Below are positions 8,492 through 18,047 of a DNA stretch of 64,000 bases, in pieces. The translations under genes were made by a program, and so were the position numbers. Positions within the stretch are counted from its first letter, which is position 1, and each line of letters opens with the position of its first letter. The notes beneath the pieces were generated by a model, which searched no databases, was not told the origin of the DNA, and worked only from the letters and a program-made list of their open reading frames with translations. The DNA is from Bacteroides sp. Lineage in GTDB: Bacteria; Bacteroidota; Bacteroidia; Bacteroidales; Muribaculaceae. The DNA lies in NCBI GenBank assembly GCA_014802015.1, contig JAAVDB010000002.1, positions 54,098 through 118,097 of the forward strand, in the 5' to 3' direction.

Positions 8492-10210
8492 TTATAGTTT
8501 GCTTTTCTTTTTCTTCTTCTTGTCGGCCAGTCGTGAATAGTCGCGCTCGGTGTCGGCAATCTCGCTGTGCAGATGCTTACCGTAAAACTCCGCTCCTGTG
8601 AGCGCGCCCACCACGCGGCGGGCATCCTTCTTGTTGACGTCAAACAGCGTGTAGGATGGCAACAGGTCTATCCGTCCCACATCCACGCGCTTGCCCTGCA
8701 CCTCGCGGTTGAGTAGTTCGATAAGGTTGCCGGCAAAGAATCCGTCACGCTTACCCACGTTGACATAAATGCGTTCCATGCCTCGGCCGGCCGTGCGGCG
8801 ATCCTTCTCCTTGTCATCTGCCGGACGGGCATTGCGCTCGCTGTCCTTACCCTTGCGCTTGCGTTCGCGTTCAGGCTTGACATCGATAGTGTCGATCACC
8901 GGGGCATCCTTATAGTAGTCGAGCAGACGGTTGAACTCCAGCGATATTACACGCTTGAGCAGATCTTCCTCCGACAGCCACTCCAGTTTTCTTGATATTC
9001 CCGGCAGATAGCGGGCTATCTCATCCTCGTTCACCTTCACACGTTCCAGACGGTCGGCGAGATTATATAGCTGTTTCTCGATGATATGCTCGGGTGTAGG
9101 CACATCGCGGCGTTCGAACGTCTTGCCGATAATGCGCTCGATCTCACGCATGCGACCCTTCTCGCGCGAGTGTATGATGGCTATCGACACACCCTTCTTA
9201 CCGGCGCGGCCCGTACGGCCCGAGCGGTGAGTGTAGACGGCCGTGTCCTCAGGCAGACCATAGTTGATGACATGTGTCAGGTCGCTCACATCAAGTCCGC
9301 GGGCAGCCACGTCGGTGGCTACGAGCAGAGTCACCACGCGGTCACGGAATTTCTTCATCACGATGTCCCTCTGCTGCTGTGACAGGTCACCGTGCAGAGC
9401 CTCGGCGTTATATCCGTCGCGTATCAGATTGTCGGCCACCTCCTGAGTGTCGCGGCGCGTGCGGCAGAACACGATCGCATAGATGCCGGGCGAATTGTCC
9501 ACGATACGTTTCAGTGCCGGATACTTGTCGCGGGCGTTCACCATATAATATATGTGGCGTACGTTCTCGGCCCCCTCGTTGCGCGAGCCTACCACGATCT
9601 CCTCGTAATCCTTCATGTATCTCTTGGCTATCTTGAGGATGTCAGCCGGCATAGTCGCCGAGAACAGCAGTGTCTTGTGCTGTTCGGGTACATGCGAGAG
9701 TATCTCCTCGATCGAGTCGAGAAATCCCATGTTGAGCATCTCGTCAGCCTCGTCGAGTACCACGGTGTTGATGTCGTCCATCTTGACCACACCGCGCTTG
9801 ATCAGGTCAATGAGGCGTCCGGGCGTGGCGACGATAACGTTGACACCTGCGCGCAGAGAGCGTATCTGGCTCTCGATGCTCGAACCGCCGTAGACGGGGA
9901 GCACCTTCACGCCGGGAATGTATTTGGAAAAGTCCACAAGGTCGCTGCATATCTGTAGGCACAGCTCACGCGTCGGGGCGAGCACCAGAGCCTGCGGCTT
10001 GTGTTCGGCCGGATCGATGCGCTGCAGCAGCGGCAGTCCGAATGCGGCAGTCTTGCCCGTGCCGGTCTGAGCGAGGGCTATTATATCGTCGGCATCCCCG
10101 AGCAGACGGGGTATGACACGTTCCTGAATCGGCATCGGAGATTCAAAACCCATCTCTTCGATGGCGCGGCGCAGGGGCTCGCAGACCCCGATTTCTTCAA
10201 ATGATTTCAT
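8492..10210 (-). CDS. deaD: DEAD-box ATP-dependent RNA helicase with DbpA-type RNA-binding domain
   Basis: A 572-residue RNA helicase of the DeaD/CsdA type, acting in ribosome assembly and mRNA turnover in the cold. Motif I AQTGTGKT is at 47-54, motif II DEAD at 153-156, motif III SAT at 184-186, and motif VI HRSGRTGRAG in the second RecA domain (about residue 330). After residue 435 a Lys/Arg/Glu-rich linker leads to a DbpA-like RNA-binding domain (about 480-550: RIYVNVGKRDGFFAGNLIELLN...). The protein ends in a run of six lysines. The roughly 110-nt leader contains a two-tier hairpin (10237-10275), suggesting post-transcriptional control. Confidence 0.94.
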   Translation of the reverse strand: MKSFEEIGVCEPLRRAIEEMGFESPMPIQERVIPRLLGDADDIIALAQTGTGKTAAFGLPLLQRIDPAEHKPQALVLAPTRELCLQICSDLVDFSKYIPGVKVLPVYGGSSIESQIRSLRAGVNVIVATPGRLIDLIKRGVVKMDDINTVVLDEADEMLNMGFLDSIEEILSHVPEQHKTLLFSATMPADILKIAKRYMKDYEEIVVGSRNEGAENVRHIYYMVNARDKYPALKRIVDNSPGIYAIVFCRTRRDTQEVADNLIRDGYNAEALHGDLSQQQRDIVMKKFRDRVVTLLVATDVAARGLDVSDLTHVINYGLPEDTAVYTHRSGRTGRAGKKGVSIAIIHSREKGRMREIERIIGKTFERRDVPTPEHIIEKQLYNLADRLERVKVNEDEIARYLPGISRKLEWLSEEDLLKRVISLEFNRLLDYYKDAPVIDTIDVKPERERKRKGKDSERNARPADDKEKDRRTAGRGMERIYVNVGKRDGFFAGNLIELLNREVQGKRVDVGRIDLLPSYTLFDVNKKDARRVVGALTGAEFYGKHLHSEIADTERDYSRLADKKKKKKSKL

Positions 10211-10236
10211 AATTTAAATAAGTGTGATTGGGTGTA

Positions 10237-10275
10237 GGGTTATGAGGATGCGTCTCCGCATCATTATTATAACCC
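10237..10275 (-). promoter_or_regulatory. Two-tier hairpin in the deaD 5' leader
   Basis: Outer arms GGGTTAT (10237-10243) and ATAACCC (10269-10275) enclose a perfect inner stem GATGCG/CGCATC (10247-10252 and 10257-10262) with a four-base loop. It lies 27-65 nt upstream of the deaD start codon, inside the predicted transcript. There is no U tract, so it is not an ordinary terminator. Confidence 0.6.
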
Positions 10276-10320
10276 GCCCGGAGTGAGGTGTGTTCGCGTC
10301 AGTGCGAAACATCCATCCCG

Positions 10321-10328
10321 CAAATGTA
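10321..10328 (-). promoter_or_regulatory. Probable -7 element for deaD
   Basis: The minus strand reads TACATTTG (consensus TAnnTTTG). No TTTG lies at the expected -33 distance, so this is a partial match. It would give a transcript leader of about 105 nt containing the two-tier hairpin. The rest of 10329-10518 is AT-rich and shows no gene. Confidence 0.5.
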
Positions 10329-10518
10329 ACTCTTTTTTATGAAATTCTCCCACGATGATGATTCATACGCCTGCAAACAGCATGATAAATGGGTTAAATT
10401 TTATTAATAAATCATAATACGTTTATGCCGATTTATTGCCTGTTGGTCGTGAGTTATGGCCGTTTTGTTAGATAAATGGCTTGTTTAGTTATAAAATTTT
10501 TGTATGCGAGAGCGATTT

Positions 10519-10550
10519 TTTGTAAAATTAAATTAAAAATGGTAATTTTG
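10519..10550 (+). promoter_or_regulatory. Bacteroidetes-type promoter for the SusC/SusD operon
   Basis: TTTG at 10519-10522 and TAATTTTG at 10543-10550 are separated by exactly 20 nt. Transcription would start near 10557, leaving a leader of about 40 nt. The intergenic region from 10329 is otherwise AT-rich with no gene. Confidence 0.82.
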
Positions 10551-10595
10551 CCGTAAACCAATTCAAGAGTTACATTTTACCTTAAAAAATTGCAA

Positions 10596-13500
10596 ATGGG
10601 TAGATTCTTATTATTCCTTGCCTTATTGTTGTCAATGACGTGCAAGATGAGTGGGCAGATAGCTCGTGTGACCGGTGAAGTATTCGATTCTTCAGACGGC
10701 CAGTCTATTGTCGGAGCTACCGTAAAGGTGGACGGAAGCAACAAGGTCGCTGTCACCGATCTGGACGGACGCTTCTCGTTTTCCAACCTTACCGCTTCCG
10801 AGACAAAAATCACAGTCACGTACGTCGGATACGAGACCGTCACGGCCGACATCAAGCCGGACATGAAGATCTATCTCGACCCCAAGACCGAGATGATGGA
10901 CGAAGTCATCGTCGTGGCCTTCGGCAAGCAGAAGCGCGAAGCCTTCACCGGCTCGGCTTCGGTCGTGTCAGGCGACGAGATCTCAATGTCACAGGTCAGC
11001 AGCCCCATCGACGCCCTTAGCGGCCGCGTATCGGGTATGATGATGACCGACAACAACAACCCTGCATCGTCATCATCCGCATCTCAGATCGTGATACGTG
11101 GCATCGGATCGATCAACGCCGGCACTTCACCTCTCATCGTGCTTGACGGTCTGCCCTATTCAGGTCGAATGAACGACATCAACCCATCTGACATCGAGAA
11201 CATCACCGTGCTCAAGGATGCCGCATCCAATGCCCTCTACGGTGCGCGCGGTGCCAACGGTGTCATCATGATCACCACCAAGAGCGCTTCACGCGGCACC
11301 ACCAAAGTCACCGTCGGTGCAAAGTGGGGTGTCAACTCCGATGCTCGCGTACACTATGACTACATCGACAATCCCGGTGAGTATTACGAGGCATTCTACA
11401 TGGGCCTTATGAACGATTACCGCTACAAGCAGGGCATGTCGTTCCAGGAGGCTCACATCCTCGCCAACAACACCCTCGGACTGCCTGACAGTCAGAACGG
11501 CCTCGGATATATGGTCTACTCCGTTCCCGAAAATCAGTTCCTCATCGGCGAGAACGGCAAGCTCAACCCCAATGCGACGCTCGGCAACCGCGTGGCCTAT
11601 AACAATCAGATCTACACCCTCTATCCCGACGACTGGACCAAGGAGGGAACACGTGACGGTTTCCGTCAGGAATACAACCTCAGCCTCTCGGGCGGCAGTG
11701 ACAAGTACACCTTCATGGGCACGCTCGGTTATCTCAACAACGAGGGTATCTCGTTAGGATCATCGATGGAGCGAATCTCCGCCCGCATCAAGACTACCTA
11801 CAATCCCTATTCATTCCTGCGTGTGGGAGCCAACGCCAGCTATACCCACACTCTATCGGACAACCAGTATTCAGTCTTTGACGCGCTCTACACTGTCGCT
11901 CCCATCTATCCACTCTATATCAGGGACGGAGCCGGCAACATCATGTATGATGCGCGCGGCAAACGTTACGACTACGGTTATAAAGACGTCGGCCTCGAAC
12001 GTCCCGCCGACAAGAACGGCAACATGATTCAGGACGATCAGCTTGACATCTATCAGAACTCGGTAAACGCCTTCAGCGTGCAGGGATTCGCCACATTTGA
12101 TTTCCTCAAATATTTCCATCTCACCGTCAACGGCAGTGTCTACATCACCGACCGCCGTCTCACCGAAGCCACCAACCCCTATTACGGCTGGAACGTATCG
12201 ACCGGCGGTACGAGCGAGATCAACCACTATCGCGGCACCGACACCAACTATCAGCAGTTGCTCAACTACAACCGCTCGTTCGGATCGCACAATCTCGACC
12301 TCCTTCTCGGTCACGAATACTCACGCGAGGAGGATACACGTGTGGGCGCACGTAAGTCAAAACTCGCCGACTATTCACAGAATACCGAGCTGGCGAGCGC
12401 CATCATTCTCGAAATGGGCACATCGACACGTTCGCTCTACAACGTCGAGGGCTACTTCTTCCGCGGACAGTATGACTACGACAACAAGTATTTTGCCAAC
12501 TTCTCGTTCCGTCGTGACGGATCATCCCGCTTCGCACCCGAACACCGCTGGGGTAATTTCTGGTCGGCAGGCGGTGCATGGATTCTCACAAAGGAGGACT
12601 GGTTCCCAAAATCACCCCTCGTGAACATGCTCAAGTTCAAGGCTTCGTACGGTGAGCAGGGCAACGATGCCATCGGCTCATACCGTTACGTCGACACATA
12701 CACCATCAAGAACTCCAACGACGAGATCTCATTCTCGTTTGACGATAAGGGTAATCCTGACATAACATGGGAGAAAGTAGGCAACTTCAATACAGGTTTT
12801 GAGTTCGAGTTCTTCAACAGCCGTCTCACCGGTGGCATCGATTACTATTACCGCAAGACCTCCGACATGCTCATGTATTTCTCTGCCCCCTATGAGATCG
12901 GTTATGCAGGTTATTATACCAACGTCGGCGACATTGCCAATCAGGGTATCGAGGTTGACCTCAGCGGCGACATCATCGCTACACGCAACTTCCGCTGGAA
13001 CGTTGGCCTCAACATGACATGGGAGAAAAACCGTGTGACTTACATCCCCGAAGAGTCGGCCGGCAGCAATATCGACGGACACCGTGGTTTTGTCGACGGA
13101 ACCAACTATGTCGGCGAAGGTCTCCCGATGTACACATGGTATCTCAAGCGTTTTGCCGGTGTAGGCGAGAACGGCGAGGCCCTCTATTATAAGAAGGAAA
13201 GCAATGGTGACATCACCACCACCGAATACTTCGACGAGGCAAGCTACTTCCTCGGTGAGAGCGCTCTCCCGAAATTGTTCGGCGGATTCACCACCTCGTT
13301 CAATATATTTGACTTCGACATCAACGCACAGTTCAACTACAGCATCGGCGGCAAGAAGATGGACTACGGTTACATGTACCTTATGACCGCACCTATAACA
13401 GGAAACACAGGTGCCGGCATCCACCGCGATGTGTTCAAGGGCTGGAGCCCCGACAACCCCGACAGTTCGTTACCCATGTGGTACTTTAACGACACCTATG

Positions 13501-13757
13501 CAGGCTCGGTTACCGATCAGTGGCTCATTGACGGCAGCTACCTTACATTCAAGAATCTCTCGGTCGGTTACAACCTTCCCAAGAAGATCGCCAAGAATCT
13601 CCACCTCGCCAAGCTCAGAGTGTATGGCGCATGCGAGAACGTGGCCTACTGGACCAAACGCAAGGGCTTCGACCCCCGCGGATCATTCTCAAGAGGCAGC
13701 TATGGCGAATATTCGCCGATGCGCACCATCTCGGGCGGTATTCAGGTTGAGTTCTAA
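10596..13757 (+). CDS. SusC/RagA-family TonB-linked outer-membrane transporter
   Basis: A 1053-residue outer-membrane barrel that imports a ligand captured by its SusD partner, energised by TonB. A signal peptide (about residues 1-20) is followed by a carboxypeptidase-D-like domain (about 25-95, GEVFDSSDGQSIVGATVKV...YVGYET). Then come a TonB-box-like segment DEVIVVAFG (about 103-111), the plug domain (IVIRGIGSINAGTSPLIVLDG..., NPSDIENITVLKDAASNALYGARGANGVI) and the barrel, ending in EF. The start is the ATG at 10596, in frame with a TTG six bases upstream. There is a 22-nt gap to the SusD gene. The ligand is not evident. Confidence 0.94.
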   Translation: MGRFLLFLALLLSMTCKMSGQIARVTGEVFDSSDGQSIVGATVKVDGSNKVAVTDLDGRFSFSNLTASETKITVTYVGYETVTADIKPDMKIYLDPKTEMMDEVIVVAFGKQKREAFTGSASVVSGDEISMSQVSSPIDALSGRVSGMMMTDNNNPASSSSASQIVIRGIGSINAGTSPLIVLDGLPYSGRMNDINPSDIENITVLKDAASNALYGARGANGVIMITTKSASRGTTKVTVGAKWGVNSDARVHYDYIDNPGEYYEAFYMGLMNDYRYKQGMSFQEAHILANNTLGLPDSQNGLGYMVYSVPENQFLIGENGKLNPNATLGNRVAYNNQIYTLYPDDWTKEGTRDGFRQEYNLSLSGGSDKYTFMGTLGYLNNEGISLGSSMERISARIKTTYNPYSFLRVGANASYTHTLSDNQYSVFDALYTVAPIYPLYIRDGAGNIMYDARGKRYDYGYKDVGLERPADKNGNMIQDDQLDIYQNSVNAFSVQGFATFDFLKYFHLTVNGSVYITDRRLTEATNPYYGWNVSTGGTSEINHYRGTDTNYQQLLNYNRSFGSHNLDLLLGHEYSREEDTRVGARKSKLADYSQNTELASAIILEMGTSTRSLYNVEGYFFRGQYDYDNKYFANFSFRRDGSSRFAPEHRWGNFWSAGGAWILTKEDWFPKSPLVNMLKFKASYGEQGNDAIGSYRYVDTYTIKNSNDEISFSFDDKGNPDITWEKVGNFNTGFEFEFFNSRLTGGIDYYYRKTSDMLMYFSAPYEIGYAGYYTNVGDIANQGIEVDLSGDIIATRNFRWNVGLNMTWEKNRVTYIPEESAGSNIDGHRGFVDGTNYVGEGLPMYTWYLKRFAGVGENGEALYYKKESNGDITTTEYFDEASYFLGESALPKLFGGFTTSFNIFDFDINAQFNYSIGGKKMDYGYMYLMTAPITGNTGAGIHRDVFKGWSPDNPDSSLPMWYFNDTYAGSVTDQWLIDGSYLTFKNLSVGYNLPKKIAKNLHLAKLRVYGACENVAYWTKRKGFDPRGSFSRGSYGEYSPMRTISGGIQVEF

Positions 13758-13779
13758 TCTAATCTAATCAATCACAGCA

Positions 13780-15528
13780 ATGAAAAAATCATTCAAACAT
13801 ATCATACGCGCATCGCTCCTTACGGCATTCGCCGCCGGCATGACGGGTTGTCTTGAGGAGACATTCCCCGGCAGCGCCACCATTACCGCCGACCAGATCG
13901 CAAATGCCGATAAGACGTATCTCGCCAATGCTATCCCGGCTTACTTCACCACATATTCATCCAGCTATAACTGGGACACCGGTTTTACATCTTTCGGCCA
14001 TTGGCGCGATGTCATGACCGCCGATATGCCCATCTATGATTCAGGCTACGATTACTTTTATTATTTCAATACCCAGAACTATCTCGGCGACTATGAGTTG
14101 CAGACTGTGTTCTGGCGCAGATACTATTACCTGTTGCAGAAGTGTAACTCGGTGATCGCCGTCTGTGATAAGACACCCGGAGGTCCCGATGCCGTCAACC
14201 TCGGCATGGCCCTGACCTATCGTGCATGGGTGTATATGGAACTGATGCGTACCTATGAGTACAAGGCTACCGGAGTGCCTCGTCTCGACCAGTTTGCCGA
14301 GACCAACGGCATCTATGGACTCACCGTGCCTCTGGTTACTGAGAAAACCACCGAGGCCGATACACGCCACCTGCCACGCGCACCGTTCACACAGATGTAT
14401 CGTTTCATTATGGACGACCTCAATGACGCTGAGATACTTCTGGCCGATGTTCAGACGGCAAGCGCCAAAAATATGGTGAGCCGTGGCGTAGTCTACGGTA
14501 TGAAAGCCCGCCTGTGGCTTGAGATGGGTTCACGCTTCGAGAAGCACGCCGAGGATCTGCAGCTCCAGCTTGAAATGGAGAACAATGAGGACTACGTCAG
14601 CCTCGACAAACTCGGCATAAACACGGCCAACGACTGTTTTGCCAACGCCGCCACTTACGCACGCAAGGCTATCGGCGACGGCTACACCCCGCTCTCACAG
14701 TCGGAGTGGTATGATCCCGTCAACGGTTTCAATACCCCCGTCAGCTCATGGATGCTGTGTGTCATCATCAACTCCAACAACGGTCTCGCCAAGGAATGTA
14801 CCTGGCAGTCGATGGTGTCGTTCCAGTCGCCCGAGGCCACTTACGGCATCTCAACGACCGAATACAATGCTTACCGCATGATCGACGCACGGCTTTACAG
14901 CGAGATGAACGCGAATGACTGGCGCCGCGACACATGGATCGACCCCGAAGATGTCGGCAGCGCGAGCGCTTTCGCAGCCAAGTATGCCAAGACAACATCG
15001 ATGAGCAGTGAAGAGTGGCAGAAATATGCCGCTTACGCCGGATTTAAGTTCCACCCCGCGCAGGGAGCACGCGACGTCGCATCGACCGGCAACGCCATCA
15101 GCTTCCCGCTCATGCGCATCGAGGAGATGTATCTCATCGAGGCTGAGGCCGCCGCTCACTCCGAAGGCCCCGGTGCCGGAAAGGCTCTGCTTGAGGCATT
15201 CATGAACTCCTACCGTATGGTGCCCGGCAAGACCTTCACATGCCGCGGATCATCGCTCGACGGTGTAGTTGACGAGATCTTCCGTCAGAAACGTATCGAG
15301 CTGTGGGGCGAAGGTCTCATACTCTGGGATTACCGCCGTCTGGAGAAAGCTATCGAGCGCGGATATCCCGGCACCAACCATCCTGCGCTCTACCGCTACA
15401 ATTCTTATGCCAACAACGTGGCACCGTGGACCAACTTCTATATCCCCGACCGCGTTAATCAGCTCAACCCGCTCTGTAAGCTCAATCCTGATCCTTCCAA
15501 CGCCATCCCAACCCTGTGGAAGGAATAA
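13780..15528 (+). CDS. SusD/RagB-family substrate-binding lipoprotein
   Basis: A 582-residue surface lipoprotein that forms the lid of the SusC channel. The signal peptide ends at the lipobox GMTGC (Cys24). TPR-like helices follow, and the C-terminal SusD signatures are present (FPLMRIEEMYLIEAEAAA, FRQKRIELWGEGLILWDYRRLEKA). It lies 22 nt after the SusC gene. It could bind either a glycan or peptides, since the RagB branch binds peptides. The operon encodes no glycoside hydrolase, so no glycan can be assigned. Confidence 0.94.
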   Translation: MKKSFKHIIRASLLTAFAAGMTGCLEETFPGSATITADQIANADKTYLANAIPAYFTTYSSSYNWDTGFTSFGHWRDVMTADMPIYDSGYDYFYYFNTQNYLGDYELQTVFWRRYYYLLQKCNSVIAVCDKTPGGPDAVNLGMALTYRAWVYMELMRTYEYKATGVPRLDQFAETNGIYGLTVPLVTEKTTEADTRHLPRAPFTQMYRFIMDDLNDAEILLADVQTASAKNMVSRGVVYGMKARLWLEMGSRFEKHAEDLQLQLEMENNEDYVSLDKLGINTANDCFANAATYARKAIGDGYTPLSQSEWYDPVNGFNTPVSSWMLCVIINSNNGLAKECTWQSMVSFQSPEATYGISTTEYNAYRMIDARLYSEMNANDWRRDTWIDPEDVGSASAFAAKYAKTTSMSSEEWQKYAAYAGFKFHPAQGARDVASTGNAISFPLMRIEEMYLIEAEAAAHSEGPGAGKALLEAFMNSYRMVPGKTFTCRGSSLDGVVDEIFRQKRIELWGEGLILWDYRRLEKAIERGYPGTNHPALYRYNSYANNVAPWTNFYIPDRVNQLNPLCKLNPDPSNAIPTLWKE

Positions 15529-15554
15529 TTTGTTAACCGATTAATTAGACAAAG

Positions 15555-16478
15555 ATGAAACTGTTATATAAATCTTTACTGTCACTGTCCGCACTCCTGC
15601 TAATGGGTGCCTGCTCCGATAAGGATAAATGGGAGCCGGGCCGGTCAGAGGGTGACACGATGGGCGTATTCTTCAAGGATCTTGAGTCTTATGACAAGGT
15701 TATAGAGATCGACGACCCGCATACATTCACTGTCAAGGTGGACCGTCTTGATGCCACCGAGGCTGCTTCGGTGCCCCTCACGGTCGTATCATGCCCGCAA
15801 GGTGTGGTCGTGCCAGCGACGGTTGACTTTGCAGCCGGCGAGACCACGGCTACTTTCGAGGTCGATGCCACCGACATGCCTCAGAAGACCTCGGGCACTC
15901 TGTCGCTCAAGATCGATCCGGCATACGCTACGCTCTATGGCGCGGGAACGTCGGAAATGTCAATGAAGATCACGATCACAGGCGGATGGGTGCTGTTTGC
16001 CGATGATCTGAACATGACCGCTTACTACGGCCGCGTGCCTGATCAGATGATCGGCGACATGTACCTGCTTGAGGGTACTACCCGCTTTAAGATTCCCAAC
16101 TTCCTCAACTCAGGCGTGGACATGGTCTTCACCCTCAGTGACCCGGCCAATGATGACGGCGAACGTTATATCATTCCCACCACCAACTATGAATGGTCGG
16201 ATGACGAATATGACATCGAGGATAAGGCATGGTATCTCTATGACACAGCTGCTGCCCAATATCCGTCCATCTGGACCCCGGTAGGTGCAACATCCGATAA
16301 ATCGTTGGAGTATCTGTTGGTCTATACCTTCGATGAAGGCGAATATGGATCGTATATGATTATGGATTCGGAATACATGGAACTGTGCACGATTGTGAAT
16401 TATGCCAGTGGTTCCGTCTACTGGGAATATCTTATGTTCACATACACTCCCATGTTTGATCCGTTTAATCAGGAATAA
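15555..16478 (+). CDS. SusE/F-position lipoprotein with Calx-beta-like domain
   Basis: A 307-residue lipoprotein with lipobox LMGAC (Cys20) followed by SDKDKW, so it is exported and probably surface-exposed. Residues about 35-145 resemble an immunoglobulin/Calx-beta-like fold (FTVKVDRLDATEAASVPLTVV..., VDFAAGETTATFEVDATD). The remainder is an acidic, Tyr/Asp-rich domain (DDEYDIEDKAWYLYD) without a recognisable catalytic motif. It lies 26 nt after the SusD gene and so occupies the position of accessory ligand-binding lipoproteins. Function is inferred from position only. Confidence 0.75.
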   Translation: MKLLYKSLLSLSALLLMGACSDKDKWEPGRSEGDTMGVFFKDLESYDKVIEIDDPHTFTVKVDRLDATEAASVPLTVVSCPQGVVVPATVDFAAGETTATFEVDATDMPQKTSGTLSLKIDPAYATLYGAGTSEMSMKITITGGWVLFADDLNMTAYYGRVPDQMIGDMYLLEGTTRFKIPNFLNSGVDMVFTLSDPANDDGERYIIPTTNYEWSDDEYDIEDKAWYLYDTAAAQYPSIWTPVGATSDKSLEYLLVYTFDEGEYGSYMIMDSEYMELCTIVNYASGSVYWEYLMFTYTPMFDPFNQE

Positions 16479-16492
16479 AATCAATGACAATT

Positions 16493-17911
16493 ATGAAACT
16501 CAATAAGATAATCTCGTTCTTTGCTGCCGTGGCCCTCGCGTCATGCATGGCTTCGTGCAGTGACGACGATACTGCAATGCCGATCCATTCTGACGGTGAG
16601 GCCGAGAATACAGCCATTTCATACGATTCGCTCAGTTTTGAGTGGGATAAGATAGCCGGAGCCGTGCAGTACGGCTACGAACTGTCCGACAACGGGGGCA
16701 ATGTCGTCTGCCGTGACGTGACCGAACTGACCAATGCCACGATCGGTTCGCTCAAACCCGCTACGGAATATACCCTCAAGGTGTGGGGCTATCCCGCTAT
16801 CGGCAGTGGCTACGTGCAGTCCGAACCGATTGTGCTCAAAGCTACGACCGATCCGCTCACCACACTCGACGCACCCGTTCTGTCTGGCTCGCAGGCCGAG
16901 GTGACTTATACCGTGACATGGTCATCGGTCAAGGGAGCCACCGGTTATGAATACACGCTGACCAATGCCGCGGGCGAGGGTATCTCGACCGGCACCACCA
17001 CTTCGCGCGAAGTCGCTTTCCCTCATCTTGACAACGGTAATTACACGATTGAGGTCAAGGCCACATCGACCACTGCCGGCTATGAGGCTACGGGCGAGGC
17101 CGCGACACTTGATTTCAATGTCAATATCTCAGCGCTCTGGAGCATAGAGGGCACATACACCAGTGCCATGCTCGGCAAGTCGTGGAGTGCGACTATCCTC
17201 AGCTATGGCGGCGGTCATTACACCATCAAGGACTGGTATGGTATCAGCGGGTACAACTTCGACTTCTATATCGACAGTACCGATCCTGACAACATGTTCC
17301 ATATCTACGACTACTATGACTATAACGAGGCTGACTACTGCTACGAGATCCCCACAGGCCGTGCCGATCTCGGTTCGCTCAAGGTCTATACTTGGGACAA
17401 CGAGAGCGAGTTCGAAGGCTCGGGTTCGCAGGGCGATGTCAAGATATGCGTGTACCACACCGACTGCGATTACCATGACATCGATTATGTCTACGATACA
17501 TTTACATGGAAATATGACGGCATATCGGCCGACGCATTTGTAGGTACATGGAACGTAGCGATGACAGGCTCGACCTACGTAGGCCCCGATGGAGAGGAGT
17601 ATGACGATGAGGAGATGATAAATGTCAACAACACCATCACCGTTACCAAAATCGATGATAACACCGTGTCGATGCCCGCCCTTTACTACCCGTCGGCCAC
17701 ATTGAGGGTCAAGGTCGATATGGTCGAGCGCACCATCACCGCCTCACCGGTCATGCTGTTCGGATGGCTGAGACTGGCAGGTACACAGAGCCAGTCGGCC
17801 AACATTATCGGCCGAATCAACGACGACGGCTCGTTCGAGTTCAATGACTGGACCGCATGGTACAGCCGTGACCCTTACATGTATGACTGCAAAGCCAAAT
17901 ACACCCGATAG
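16493..17911 (+). CDS. Lipoprotein with fibronectin type III domains, last gene of the SusCD operon
   Basis: A 472-residue protein with a lipoprotein signal ending at SC (Cys18 or Cys22) followed by SDDD. Two fibronectin type III-like domains lie at about 35-120 (ISYDSLSFEWDKIAGAVQYGYEL..., LKPATEYTLKVWGY) and about 125-215 (VTYTVTWSSVKGATGYEYTLTN). Two beta-rich, Tyr/Asp-rich modules follow at about 218-345 and 350-472, both opening with a [GV]TY/GTW-type strand, which hints at an internal repeat. I use the ATG at 16493, directly before the signal peptide; an ATG at 16484 would add MTI. It is a candidate surface-binding protein, and a double terminator follows. Confidence 0.75.
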   Translation: MKLNKIISFFAAVALASCMASCSDDDTAMPIHSDGEAENTAISYDSLSFEWDKIAGAVQYGYELSDNGGNVVCRDVTELTNATIGSLKPATEYTLKVWGYPAIGSGYVQSEPIVLKATTDPLTTLDAPVLSGSQAEVTYTVTWSSVKGATGYEYTLTNAAGEGISTGTTTSREVAFPHLDNGNYTIEVKATSTTAGYEATGEAATLDFNVNISALWSIEGTYTSAMLGKSWSATILSYGGGHYTIKDWYGISGYNFDFYIDSTDPDNMFHIYDYYDYNEADYCYEIPTGRADLGSLKVYTWDNESEFEGSGSQGDVKICVYHTDCDYHDIDYVYDTFTWKYDGISADAFVGTWNVAMTGSTYVGPDGEEYDDEEMINVNNTITVTKIDDNTVSMPALYYPSATLRVKVDMVERTITASPVMLFGWLRLAGTQSQSANIIGRINDDGSFEFNDWTAWYSRDPYMYDCKAKYTR

Positions 17912-17937
17912 GTATAAATCCTGTTGATAATAAACAC

Positions 17938-17979
17938 AAAACCGCCCTGTGATGCCGAGACATCACAGGGCGGTTTTGC
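17938..17979. terminator. Bidirectional terminator between SusCD operon and C10 peptidase
   Basis: A 17-bp perfect stem: AAAACCGCCCTGTGATG (17938-17954) with its complement at 17961-17977 and a 6-nt loop. A- and T-rich flanks on both sides serve both converging genes. Confidence 0.92.
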
Positions 17980-17983
17980 ATTT

Positions 17984-18030
17984 AGAGCCGGTTTGACAAT
18001 GAATGTTAAGTGCAGGGGAGAACCGGCTCT
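17984..18030. repeat. Second inverted repeat between the converging genes
   Basis: Perfect 10-bp arms AGAGCCGGTT (17984-17993) and AACCGGCTCT (18021-18030) with a 27-nt loop. They lie between the terminator at 17938 and the stop of the peptidase gene. No T tract follows, so it is probably an accessory 3'-end hairpin of the peptidase transcript. Confidence 0.6.
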
Positions 18031-18047
18031 TACGGGTGAACGGGGTC

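Noticed and set aside
10590..10595. TTG start for the SusC gene
   Set aside because: An ATG follows two codons later, and gives a normal signal peptide.
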